39,658 nucleotides of DNA from Chthoniobacterales bacterium (lineage in GTDB: Bacteria; Verrucomicrobiota; Verrucomicrobiia; Chthoniobacterales; JAATET01). The notes beneath the pieces were generated by a model, which was not told the DNA's origin, searched no databases, and saw only the letters and a list, made by a program, of their open reading frames with translations. Shown here one piece after another: positions 17,329 through 25,154 of this stretch. The stretch lies in contig JAATET010000061.1 in the NCBI GenBank assembly GCA_015655545.1, forward strand, positions 1 through 39,658, given 5' to 3'. The translations under genes were made by a program, and so were the position numbers. Positions within the stretch are counted from its first letter, which is position 1. Every line of letters starts with the position of its first letter.

Positions 17329-18393
17329 ATGCCCCCCGGCCAGCCCCCCCTCCGCGACGTCGAGCGGAACATCGAATTCGAGTTTGTCCGCGCCACGGAA
17401 AACGCCGCCCTCAATTCCATTCACTGGATGGGCCGCGGCGAAAAGGAGCTCGCCGATGGCGCCGCCTGCGACGCGATCTACGGCGTCTTTGATCTCGTCG
17501 ATATTTGCGGCGAAGTCGTCATCGGCGAGGGCATCAAGGACAACGCGCCGGGCATTTTTCTCGGCGATAAACTGGGCACCTGGATCGAGGGCGCGCCGCG
17601 TTTCGACATCGCGCTCGATCCCGTGGACGGCACGAGCAACATCGCCAAGGGCCTGCCGAATTCCATCTCCGTGATGTCCGCCGCGTATGTCTCCGAAGGC
17701 AGCAGCCATGGCATGATGAATATCCCGAGCTTCTACGTGGAGAAGATCGCCTACGGCCCCAAGATCGCCCACGAGATTCGCGCCGGTCGCGTGCCCGCGA
17801 TCACGCTCGACGAACCCTTCGAACAAACCCTCACCATCGCCGCCACGGCCCTGCGCAAGCGCATCAGCGAGCTCGTCATCGTCATGCTCGACCGTCCGCG
17901 CAACCAGAAATACATCGACGCCGTCCGCAAACAGGGAGCCTCCCTGCGCATGATCGCCGACGGCGACATCGCGGCCGCCGTGGCGCCCTCGCTTTACGAC
18001 TCGGGCGTGGATCTCTACGTCGGTATAGGCGGTGCGCCCGAGGGCATTCTCACGGCTTCCGCGCTCAAGGCGCTCGACGGAGAAATCCAGCTGCGCATGT
18101 GGCCGCGCGATGCCGCCGAGCGCGAGGATTTGCGGAAAGTCACCACCGAGGAGGAGATCAATCGCACCTACTTCACCGACGATCTCGTCTGCGGAGACAG
18201 TGCGATTTTTTGCGCCACCGGCATCAGCGACAGTGCGCTCCTGCCTGGCGTGAAGCTCGTCGGGCGCACCGCGATCACGCACTCGATCCTCATGCGCGCC
18301 CGCAGCAAAACCGTGCGTTACATCCGCGCCGTTCACAATCTCGAAGCCAAGACGATTCATCTTCGCAGCACGAAGGAAGATCGCCGGCTTTAG
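17329..18393 (+). CDS. glpX: fructose-1,6-bisphosphatase class II
   Basis: A 354-residue GlpX-type phosphatase of gluconeogenesis; some members also hydrolyse sedoheptulose-1,7-bisphosphate. Metal-binding and catalytic stretches are GEVVIGEGIKDNAPG and ALDPVDGTSNIAKGLPNSIS (about residues 83-112), and the sugar-phosphate site is VGIGGAPEGILTASALKALDG. The start ATG at 17329 lies 7 nt after pyrG; the frame is open from 17224 inside pyrG. There is no Shine-Dalgarno motif. The transaldolase gene downstream makes a role in gluconeogenesis and the pentose-phosphate pathway plausible. Confidence 0.93.
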   Translation: MPPGQPPLRDVERNIEFEFVRATENAALNSIHWMGRGEKELADGAACDAIYGVFDLVDICGEVVIGEGIKDNAPGIFLGDKLGTWIEGAPRFDIALDPVDGTSNIAKGLPNSISVMSAAYVSEGSSHGMMNIPSFYVEKIAYGPKIAHEIRAGRVPAITLDEPFEQTLTIAATALRKRISELVIVMLDRPRNQKYIDAVRKQGASLRMIADGDIAAAVAPSLYDSGVDLYVGIGGAPEGILTASALKALDGEIQLRMWPRDAAEREDLRKVTTEEEINRTYFTDDLVCGDSAIFCATGISDSALLPGVKLVGRTAITHSILMRARSKTVRYIRAVHNLEAKTIHLRSTKEDRRL

Positions 18394-18445
18394 GCCGCCG
18401 CCGCCGCCCGCGCCTTTCCATCGACCTCGCGGCCGGAAGAATGAT

Positions 18446-18475
18446 TTGGCGGAACGCCGGCCGCGGGTGTAACCT
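18446..18475 (+). promoter_or_regulatory. transaldolase promoter candidate (TTGGCG-N18-TAACCT)
   Basis: TTGGCG (18446-18451), 18 bases, TAACCT (18470-18475), then 26 nt to the ATG at 18502. It lies in the 108-bp gap after the fructose-bisphosphatase gene. Confidence 0.4.
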
Positions 18476-18501
18476 CCTCCCCAAACCCATCCCTACTCGC
18501 C

Positions 18502-19479
18502 ATGAGCACCACCACCGCCGCCAGCCAGCTTGATCAACTCAAGGAATTCACCACGGTCGTCGCGGATACCGGCGATTTCGAGTCCATCAAGGCCTTCAAG
18601 CCGCAGGACGCCACCACGAATCCGACCCTCATTTTCAAGGCCGTCCAGCAGGACGAATACAAGCCGCTGCTCGCCAAGGCCATCGCCGACAACAAAAGCT
18701 CCTCGCTCAACGGCGGCGCGCTGCACAAAAAAATCATCGACGACCTGCTGATCCTTTTCGGGCGCGAAATTCTCAACATCGTGCCCGGCCGCGTCTCGAC
18801 CGAAGTGGACGCCCGGCTCTCCTTCGACACGGAACTCACGATCGAGAAAGCCCGTTATCTCATCGGCCTCTACGAAAAACTCGGCACCCCCCGCGAGCGC
18901 ATCCTCATCAAGATCGCCTCGACCTGGGAAGGCGCGAAGGCCGCCGAAGTCGTCCAAAAGGAAGGCATCAACTGCAACCTCACGCTCATGTTTTCGCTCC
19001 CGCAAGCCATCGCCTGCGCCGATGCGGGTGTGCGGCTCATCTCGCCCTTCGTCGGTCGCATCTACGACTACTACAAGGCCACGACCGGCAAGGAATACAA
19101 AGGCGCCGAGGATCCCGGCGTGCAGTCGGTGAACAAGATTTACGACTACTATAAGAAATTCGGCTACGAGACCCAGGTCATGGGCGCGAGCTTCCGCAAC
19201 ACAGGCCAGATCCTCGAGCTCGCCGGCTGCGACCTGCTCACCATCAGCCCCGATCTGCTCAAGGAGCTGTCCGAGTCAGACGCTCCGGTAGAGCAGAAGT
19301 TGAATGCCGAAACCGCCAAAAAATCCGCCGTCGAGCGCATCGACGTGGACGAAAAAACCTATCGCTGGCTGCTCAACGAAGATCCAATGGCCACCGATAA
19401 GCTTGGTGACGGCATTCGCAAGTTCGCCGCCGACATCGTAAAGCTCGAAAAGATCATCGCCGCCGAGATCGCCGCCTAA
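18502..19479 (+). CDS. tal: transaldolase (TalB type)
   Basis: A 325-residue cytosolic enzyme of the non-oxidative pentose-phosphate pathway that moves a dihydroxyacetone unit between sugar phosphates. The length matches E. coli TalB (317). The Schiff-base lysine is Lys137 in [11 protein letters not shown]. Further family stretches are [47 protein letters not shown] and [11 protein letters not shown]. It has its own promoter candidate upstream. A gene for an exported protein follows after 3 nt, so they probably share a message. Confidence 0.97.
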   Translation: MSTTTAASQLDQLKEFTTVVADTGDFESIKAFKPQDATTNPTLIFKAVQQDEYKPLLAKAIADNKSSSLNGGALHKKIIDDLLILFGREILNIVPGRVSTEVDARLSFDTELTIEKARYLIGLYEKLGTPRERILIKIASTWEGAKAAEVVQKEGINCNLTLMFSLPQAIACADAGVRLISPFVGRIYDYYKATTGKEYKGAEDPGVQSVNKIYDYYKKFGYETQVMGASFRNTGQILELAGCDLLTISPDLLKELSESDAPVEQKLNAETAKKSAVERIDVDEKTYRWLLNEDPMATDKLGDGIRKFAADIVKLEKIIAAEIAA

Positions 19480-19482
19480 GCC

Positions 19483-20139
19483 ATGAAATTCCCACGCTCC
19501 CTCCTTGCTGCCGCAACGCTTGCCGTCACCGCGTCCTTCGCCCAAGCGGCAACCCCCACGGTCGTTCCGACGATCCCGACCAAAGCGCCCGGCTCCGTCG
19601 CCGTGCTGCTTGGCGTGGATAGCGTGCGCAAGGAGCTGCACCTCACTTCGCTCCAGCGGGCGGTCTTGAACGACATCCGCACCGACTATCGCGATTCCGC
19701 GCGCGAGATCGTCGCGAAGGCGAAAGATGACCTCGAGTCCAAGAAGCGGGCGCAAGTCGATCTCGACGCCTTGACCGCGCGCTATGATCGCCGGGCTCTG
19801 CGTGTGCTGAGCGACGACCAGCGCCAGCGCCTCACCGAGATCGAATATCAGATCCGCGGCGGCTACGAGCTGCTCTCTCCCTCGCTGCAGCGGAAGCTCG
19901 GCCTCACCGCCGAGCAGAAGGCCAAGATTGCGAAGATTTATATTCGCGGGGAAGAATACACTTCGAAAGTGAACGCGAAATTTGAAAAAGGCAAAATCAG
20001 CCCCTACCAGCGCCTGCTCGATCTTCGTGAAAACCGCCTCGACCGCAGCGATGATTTTCTTGCGGTGTTGACCGCCCCTCAATACGAGCAGTTCGAGAAG
20101 CTGGCCGGCGCGAAGATCGCCGGCGGGCTTTTCGACTAG
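19483..20139 (+). CDS. exported Spy/CpxP-like helical protein with four LTxxQ-like motifs
   Basis: A 218-residue protein with a Sec signal peptide (MKFPRSLLAAATLAVTASF, cleavage probably after AQA). The mature part is mostly helical and charged and contains four spaced LTxxQ-like motifs: LTSLQRAVL, LSDDQRQRL, LTAEQKAKI and LTAPQYEQF. That pattern is typical of the Spy/CpxP group of periplasmic chaperone-like or metal-sensing proteins, but the match is by motif only. It starts 3 nt after the transaldolase stop with no Shine-Dalgarno motif, so translational coupling is likely. Why an exported protein follows transaldolase is unclear. Confidence 0.75.
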   Translation: MKFPRSLLAAATLAVTASFAQAATPTVVPTIPTKAPGSVAVLLGVDSVRKELHLTSLQRAVLNDIRTDYRDSAREIVAKAKDDLESKKRAQVDLDALTARYDRRALRVLSDDQRQRLTEIEYQIRGGYELLSPSLQRKLGLTAEQKAKIAKIYIRGEEYTSKVNAKFEKGKISPYQRLLDLRENRLDRSDDFLAVLTAPQYEQFEKLAGAKIAGGLFD

Positions 20140-20386
20140 CCGCGTCACGCCCAAGACTTCCGCTTGTTTAGACCGTGCGAATCTTTCGCTTTCTTAAGCG
20201 GAGGGTATTCGGCGAAAATCCACTCTCCCATGCGCGCCGAGCATGATCCGGATTGTGCGCCCTTGCGGATGAAGACGGCATCCCTTTGCCAAAAATAAGC
20301 GGGAGCCACCTCGCCATTCCTCCAAAAGCGATAGGAGTGACGGATGACCGGGAATCGCAAAGCCGGAACGCCACCGGCCCTTCCCC

Positions 20387-20402
20387 TGCGGAAAAATCCG
20401 CA
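20387..20402. promoter_or_regulatory. operator-like palindrome, copy 1
   Basis: TGCGGAAAAATCCGCA: perfect 6-bp arms TGCGGA/TCCGCA around AAAA. It is identical to copy 2 at 20428-20443, centre-to-centre distance 41 bp, about four helical turns, so both face the same side of DNA. It lies just upstream of the -35 box. Probable binding site for the BlaI-family repressor encoded next door (inference). Confidence 0.7.
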
Positions 20403-20409
20403 TCCTCGC

Positions 20410-20438
20410 TTGACTGGAACACCATTCTGCGGAAAAAT
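20410..20438 (+). promoter_or_regulatory. promoter of the blaI-M56 operon (TTGACT-N17-AAAAAT)
   Basis: TTGACT (20410-20415), 17 bases, AAAAAT (20433-20438), then 7 nt to the ATG at 20446. The -35 box lies between the two palindromes and the -10 box is inside the second one, the classic layout for an autorepressed operon. Confidence 0.6.
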
Positions 20439-20443
20439 CCGCA
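20428..20443. promoter_or_regulatory. operator-like palindrome, copy 2, over the -10 box
   Basis: Second exact copy of TGCGGAAAAATCCGCA. It covers the -10 box and ends 2 nt before the repressor's start codon, so a protein bound here would block RNA polymerase. Confidence 0.72.
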
Positions 20444-20445
20444 CC

Positions 20446-20832
20446 ATGCTTGATGCTCCTTTTGACCGTTTGAGCCGGCGAGAGCGCCAGATCATGGAAA
20501 TCATCTATGCCGTCGGCAGTGCCTCCGCGGCGGATGTGCAAGGCAATCTCGCGGATGCTCCCGGCTACTCGGCCGTTCGATCCGCTCTTCGGCTTCTGGA
20601 GAAAAAAGGGCTTCTAGTTCACCGCCGTGAGGGGCTGCGATATGTTTTCGAGCCGAAAATGCCAGGCGAGCATGCCAAAAAAGGTGCGCTGCGGCGCGTG
20701 GTTACGACTTTCTTCCGAAACTCGGCGCTCGAGGCGGTGCAAGCCCTTTTGTCGGACAAAGACCTCCGGCTCAGCGAGCCTGAGATCGAAGAAATCGAAA
20801 AACTTCTCAAAGGAGCGAGGAAGCGAAAATGA
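20446..20832 (+). CDS. blaI: BlaI/MecI-family transcriptional repressor
   Basis: A 128-residue cytoplasmic winged-helix repressor. The DNA-binding domain fills the first 75 residues (LSRRERQIMEIIYAVGSASA, then SAVRSALRLLEKKGLLVHRR), and a C-terminal dimerisation helix follows (LSEPEIEEIEKLLKGARKRK), matching the BlaI layout. ATG 20446 is preferred over upstream in-frame codons because it follows a promoter by 7 nt. Its stop overlaps the start of the M56 gene as ATGA (20829-20832). By analogy with staphylococcal BlaI-BlaR1, the partner would inactivate it by proteolysis when its outside domain senses a signal. The twin palindromes upstream are its likely operators. No beta-lactamase lies in the operon, so the controlled trait is unknown. 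Confidence 0.9.
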   Translation: MLDAPFDRLSRRERQIMEIIYAVGSASAADVQGNLADAPGYSAVRSALRLLEKKGLLVHRREGLRYVFEPKMPGEHAKKGALRRVVTTFFRNSALEAVQALLSDKDLRLSEPEIEEIEKLLKGARKRK

Positions 20833-23800
20833 TCGACTTTGAAAATGGGCTGACCGCGCTGCCGCTGCTCGAGCGATTTCCGCTCGAAATGCTGCTTTCA
20901 TCCACCGCTTGTGTGGGTGCCGCCTGGTTGCTCGCGCATCGATTGAAACGACGCTCCGCCGCGCTCCGCAGCCAGATCTGGCTGGCGGCCTTCCTCGCGA
21001 TGGCCGTTTTTGGCTGCGTGCGCATGAACGGCCTGGCGGTGCGGCTGCCAATTGTGCCTGCGGCGCCGGTGGTTTCCGGCTCAAGGCCTCTGCCGCAGAA
21101 GGCGGACGTGCCACCGCGCTTCGATCTCGGTGCCGTTTCGGCGCCGGACCTGCCGGCAAAGATTGAACGGGCGGTTCCTCGAACGCACACGCAACGGCCC
21201 CCTGAAACCCGCCGGGAATTTCCGAACGTGCCGCTTGCCCTGGCTGTTCTTTGGGCCGTCGGCGCCGGATTCCTCGTGATTCGAACGCTGTGCGGCGCCT
21301 TCGTTTTGTCAAAATGCGCCCGGTCTTCGAACAAGCCGCCGGCCGACAGCAATCTGGCTCGCGTCGCCGCGCAGATGCCGGAGATCAGGAGCTTACGGTG
21401 CGAGATCCGGCTTCATGCCGGCGCCCATTCGCCGATTTGCTTTGGGCTGGCCAGGACATGGATCCTGCTCCCACGGCCGGCGCAGCATTGGAGCGAGAAT
21501 CGCCTGCGGTTTGTCTTGCAACACGAGATCGCTCACGGAGAGCGACGGGACTACGCGACAGCCTGGCTGATACGGCTGGTCACCGCGTTTTGCTGGCCCA
21601 ATCCCCTGGCGTGGCTTGGCCAGAGGCAATTTCGCCAATTGTGCGAGGAAGCGGTGGACGATCGGGTGGCCAGCAAAACGAACCGCGTCGACTACGCTGG
21701 AGAATTGCTTCTGATTCTAAAAGAATTGCGGCCCCCGGAGCATGGTCTCGGCGTCGCGCTGTCGATGGCGGGCAGTTCTTCGCCGCGAACTCGCATCGGC
21801 CGTCTGCTGGATGACTTGATCGATCGCACCGCGCCTTCGCGCCGACAGACCGCGTTCATCATCGCGGCGGGGATGGGACTCGCCCTAGCGTGCGGAGCGA
21901 TCAAGTTCGTTCGAGCCCAGGACCCGGCCGCTCCGGTGAAATCGCCATCCGCCTCCGCGCCCAAAAGTCCGAATGAGCCGGCGGACGAGTTGGCATGGCT
22001 GGAAAAGCTGAAACCGCTGCGGGTGGAAACCCCGCCTCCGCAAAGCCCTCCAAAACCCGAAGACTTCACGGACACGCGCGCCTATTCGAAGGCGGCGGCC
22101 AAGGTTTGGGCGGCATTCTGGGCCAAGGAGTATCCGCGGCTGTGGAAGTTGTTCGAAGCCGATCAGGAGTTTCTGAGCCGCTTCCCGAAAAGCGAACGGG
22201 CGCCGTCCGTTCGCAAGGAAATGATTGATTCCGCCCTGCGATGCCTGAATTCGGAAGGTCCTATTGGCCGGCAGGCCCAGGCGTGGGCTTCGGAGACTTT
22301 GCGGCGGCGCGATCTCTCCGCGGAAGACGCCGTGCTCCTGTTTGGCTACCAGTTGAACATGATCGGGATCATGTCGGGCGGCGGCAATCTCGATGAGATC
22401 GTCCCCGTTCCCGGAAACAGTGAGGATATCCCGGAGGCGGCGACTGAACTCCTGGCTCTTTTCGCCAAGCGATTTCCCGGCACACCCGAGTTGGGAAGCC
22501 TCTATTTTCAGGCTTCAGGCTATTTCGAAAGAGAGGATCGCGCGGAAGCGCTCCGGCTGCTCAAGCAGGCGCGGTCTTTGGCGAAGGCCGGCAAGGAGTC
22601 GGCCCTGATCGACGGAGCGCTTTTCCGTTTAACGGCGGAAGGAAAGCCCGCGCCGGAGGTGAGTTTCACGGCCGTGGACGGTGCGAAAGTGGACGTTTCC
22701 ACGCTCAAAGGAAAAGTGGTGTTGCTGGATTTCTGGGCCACCTGGTGCCCGCCCTGTATCGCGAAGCTGCCGGAGCTGCGGGCCATCTACGATCGCTGGC
22801 ACGGCAAGGGCCTGGAGGTGATCGGGATCAGCCTGGACTCGGATCGCGGTGCACTCGAAAAATTTATCGCGAAGGAGAAGATGTCCTGGCCGCAATACTT
22901 CGACGGGAAAGGCCCGGACAATCCGCTCGCCAGGGATTTCGGTGTCCAGAGCATCCCGAGCGTATGGATCATCGACCAGCAGGGGCGCGTGGCGGCGGCC
23001 GGGGCGGAGAATCCCGCGTCGGTGATCGAGAAATTGCTCCCGGGAGTGGCCCCCTTGCCTTTATTGACCAGCGCGACCGGCGCGAACAAACCCCAGATTA
23101 TGGACAAGGGGCGCATCCTTGTCCGCGTGGTCGATTCGAACGGCAAACCGGTGGCTGGCGTCACAGTCCATCGCTCCGTGTGGACTGATGAAAAATTCAA
23201 AGCGAATGCCGACTTCATTACAAATGTGGACGGGGCAGCCACCGTTTCACTGCCGCACACGATCGACATCTTGCGGCTCTGGGCCAGCAAGGAGACTTAC
23301 GTTCCTTTGTTTGTGAATTGGGAGCCCGGACAAGGCGCCCAGACCACCATTCCCAATCAGTTCACGTTTACCTTGAGCAAAGGGACGCAAATTGGCGGGT
23401 TCGTAGTGAACGAAGCCGGCGAGCCTCTCGAGGGAGCCAGGGTCGAAGTCATGGTTGACTCGGGAAATGACCGCACCGGGCATGTGATGGTCAGCACCTG
23501 GCTGGCCGATGGAAGCGACGCGCGCATCACCGATCACCGCGGCTTCTGGTCGCTGGACAATGTCCCGGCGGGCAGCGACGAGGGCCTTCGGATCAAGGTC
23601 AGCCACCCCGGCTACATCAACGACAAGAACTGGGGCACGCTTCAGAAGGCCCAGGGAGTCATCGAAGCGCAGCTTCGCCAGCAAACCGCGAAGATTGTGA
23701 TGTCGCGAGGCATTGTCGTCTCGGGCGCGATTACCGATCCCAAGGGAATGCCGATTCCCAATGCGGTCGTCGTGTGGGGTGAAGATCCTTATCGGGACGA

Positions 23801-24245
23801 AGGCAGCCAGGAGGTTCACACGGACGCCCGGGGAATCTACCAGTTTCCACCTCTCCCGGCGGGTCCGTTGACCGTGACGGTCATTGCTCCCGGCTGGTCG
23901 CCGGAAATGCGAGAAATCGTGGTCGCGCCTGCCCTATCGCCGCAGGACTTCAAACTGCAGCCTGGAAAGCCGATCCGAATTCAGTTCGTCGATGCGGAGG
24001 GAAAGCCAGTTCCGAACGTGGGGGTGAGCCTTCAAACCTGGCGCCACAAGCGTTCGCTCTATAACGTGCGGCATCCGAATGTCCTGAACACTCAAATCCC
24101 ATTCAAGTCCGACAGCAAAGGTCTCTATGAATGGACCTGGGCTCCGGACGATACCGTGAAGTTTACCTTTGGGAAGGATGGCTGCCTCCCGATGAAGAAT
24201 CAAATGATGGAGCCGGGCGAATACCGAATCCAGCTCTCGAAGTAA
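20829..24245 (+). CDS. M56 (BlaR1-type) membrane peptidase fused to a thioredoxin-like domain and carboxypeptidase-regulatory repeats
   Basis: A 1138-residue membrane protein, far longer than BlaR1 (about 600). The M56 part has four predicted helices (about 18-36, 48-66, 135-157, 345-362), zinc motif HEIAH (232-236) and a downstream Glu273/Glu274 in CEEAVDD. After the last helix come a Pro-rich linker, a helical region (about 400-600), a TlpA-like thioredoxin domain (about 606-740) with active site WCPPC (639-643) and cis-Pro loop QSIPSVWII, then four Ig-like CarboxypepD_reg repeats starting near 761, 855, 966 and 1049. The BlaR1 penicillin-binding sensor is absent. Topology puts WCPPC outside the cytoplasmic membrane. 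A GAGGAA ribosome site (20817-20822) lies 6 nt upstream. Inference: a redox- or ligand-sensing version of BlaR1 acting on the co-encoded repressor. Confidence 0.88.
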   Translation: MIDFENGLTALPLLERFPLEMLLSSTACVGAAWLLAHRLKRRSAALRSQIWLAAFLAMAVFGCVRMNGLAVRLPIVPAAPVVSGSRPLPQKADVPPRFDLGAVSAPDLPAKIERAVPRTHTQRPPETRREFPNVPLALAVLWAVGAGFLVIRTLCGAFVLSKCARSSNKPPADSNLARVAAQMPEIRSLRCEIRLHAGAHSPICFGLARTWILLPRPAQHWSENRLRFVLQHEIAHGERRDYATAWLIRLVTAFCWPNPLAWLGQRQFRQLCEEAVDDRVASKTNRVDYAGELLLILKELRPPEHGLGVALSMAGSSSPRTRIGRLLDDLIDRTAPSRRQTAFIIAAGMGLALACGAIKFVRAQDPAAPVKSPSASAPKSPNEPADELAWLEKLKPLRVETPPPQSPPKPEDFTDTRAYSKAAAKVWAAFWAKEYPRLWKLFEADQEFLSRFPKSERAPSVRKEMIDSALRCLNSEGPIGRQAQAWASETLRRRDLSAEDAVLLFGYQLNMIGIMSGGGNLDEIVPVPGNSEDIPEAATELLALFAKRFPGTPELGSLYFQASGYFEREDRAEALRLLKQARSLAKAGKESALIDGALFRLTAEGKPAPEVSFTAVDGAKVDVSTLKGKVVLLDFWATWCPPCIAKLPELRAIYDRWHGKGLEVIGISLDSDRGALEKFIAKEKMSWPQYFDGKGPDNPLARDFGVQSIPSVWIIDQQGRVAAAGAENPASVIEKLLPGVAPLPLLTSATGANKPQIMDKGRILVRVVDSNGKPVAGVTVHRSVWTDEKFKANADFITNVDGAATVSLPHTIDILRLWASKETYVPLFVNWEPGQGAQTTIPNQFTFTLSKGTQIGGFVVNEAGEPLEGARVEVMVDSGNDRTGHVMVSTWLADGSDARITDHRGFWSLDNVPAGSDEGLRIKVSHPGYINDKNWGTLQKAQGVIEAQLRQQTAKIVMSRGIVVSGAITDPKGMPIPNAVVVWGEDPYRDEGSQEVHTDARGIYQFPPLPAGPLTVTVIAPGWSPEMREIVVAPALSPQDFKLQPGKPIRIQFVDAEGKPVPNVGVSLQTWRHKRSLYNVRHPNVLNTQIPFKSDSKGLYEWTWAPDDTVKFTFGKDGCLPMKNQMMEPGEYRIQLSK

Positions 24246-24300
24246 ATTTGCGACGGGGATGGCCACGAAACTTGTGAGCCGGAAATCGTCACGGGCAGGA

Positions 24301-25134
24301 TCATCCCGGCGCGTCGCACACCGCCGTCCAAATCGAGCTGCCAAAATGCTCGATCGCCCGCACGGAGACCGCCCGCGCCGCGGAGCGGCTTGCGCACACC
24401 GCGAACATCGTCGAGCCCGAGCCCGACATCAGCGCGACGCGGCATTCCGGCTGACTCCGCAGCCAGGCCTTCATCACCGGAAGGAGCGTGTATTTTTCGA
24501 AAGCCGGCCGCTCCAGGTCGTTGACGAATTCGAGATCCGCCCACCGCTGCACGCCGTAATCGACGCCGGGCAGCTCGATCGACTCGCTCCACCGTTTGTA
24601 GGCCCACGGCGTGGCCACCGCGAACGGCGGCTTGAGCAGCAGGAGCGAAATTTTTTGCGAAAAATCCGTCGGCGCGATTTCCTCGCCGCGCCCGCGCATC
24701 CACGCGGGAACACGGCGGATGAAAAAGGGAACATCCGAGCCGATGTTCGCCGCGATTTTTTCCAGGCCGTCGGGGCCGAGGTGCGTTTCGAAAATGGAAT
24801 CGAGCGCGACCAGCACCGCCGCGGCATCGCTGCTGCCGCCGCCGAGGCCCGCGCCCGAGGGAATGCGCTTGCGGATGCCGATGCGCGCGTCGAAGCGGAT
24901 GCCCGTGTGGCTGTGAAACTGCCGTGCGGCGATGGCGGCGAGATTCGAATCGTCCTGCGGGACGGCCGGGTCGTCGCAATGCACGCGCACGCCCTGGCCG
25001 ATGCTGGTTGCGACGGAAATTTCGTCCGCGAGCGAGATGGGCGTGACGAGTGATTCCAGATTGTGAAATCCGTCCGCCCGCTTGCCGAGAATGCGGAGCG
25101 AAAGGTTGACTTTCGCAGGGGCTCGCAGCTTCAT
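24301..25134 (-). CDS. ispE: 4-diphosphocytidyl-2-C-methyl-D-erythritol kinase
   Basis: A 277-residue GHMP kinase of the MEP (non-mevalonate) isoprenoid pathway; it phosphorylates the 2-hydroxyl of CDP-ME. Motifs: KLRAPAKVNLSLRILGKRADG at the N-terminus, the ATP loop IPSGAGLGGGSSDAAAVL, NIGSDVPFFI, and the C-terminal glycine loop MSGSGSTMFAV. ATG 25134 (MKLRAPAKV) has a GGAGGA ribosome site 10 nt upstream; a TTG 21 nt earlier (25155) would overlap pyrF and is less likely. It is divergent from pyrF with only 20 bp between the start codons. Confidence 0.95.
   Translation of the reverse strand: MKLRAPAKVNLSLRILGKRADGFHNLESLVTPISLADEISVATSIGQGVRVHCDDPAVPQDDSNLAAIAARQFHSHTGIRFDARIGIRKRIPSGAGLGGGSSDAAAVLVALDSIFETHLGPDGLEKIAANIGSDVPFFIRRVPAWMRGRGEEIAPTDFSQKISLLLLKPPFAVATPWAYKRWSESIELPGVDYGVQRWADLEFVNDLERPAFEKYTLLPVMKAWLRSQPECRVALMSGSGSTMFAVCASRSAARAVSVRAIEHFGSSIWTAVCDAPG
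25106..25134 (+). promoter_or_regulatory. pyrF promoter candidate inside the ispE coding start
   Basis: TTGACT (25106-25111), 17 bases, CTTCAT (25129-25134), then 20 nt to the pyrF ATG. The -10 box covers the ispE start codon on the other strand, so the divergent genes would compete for the same DNA. The -10 match is only 3 of 6. Confidence 0.4.
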
Positions 25135-25154
25135 CGGGCGCGCATCCTCCGCCA

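Larger units (their letters stand above)
20140..20445. other. 306-bp intergenic region upstream of the BlaI/M56 cassette
   Basis: The right-hand 60 bases hold the promoter and two operator-like palindromes. The left 240 bases are AT-richer than the neighbours and show a weak hairpin (CGCTT-TCTT-AAGCG near 20188-20201). A minus-strand open frame (20145-20504) covers it and runs into blaI; it has no recognisable domain or start signal and I do not call it a gene. Confidence 0.6.

Noticed and set aside
20145-20504. 119-codon minus-strand frame upstream of and into blaI
   Set aside because: No recognisable domain, no start signal, and it overlaps the operators and the blaI coding start; kept only as a note in the intergenic entry.
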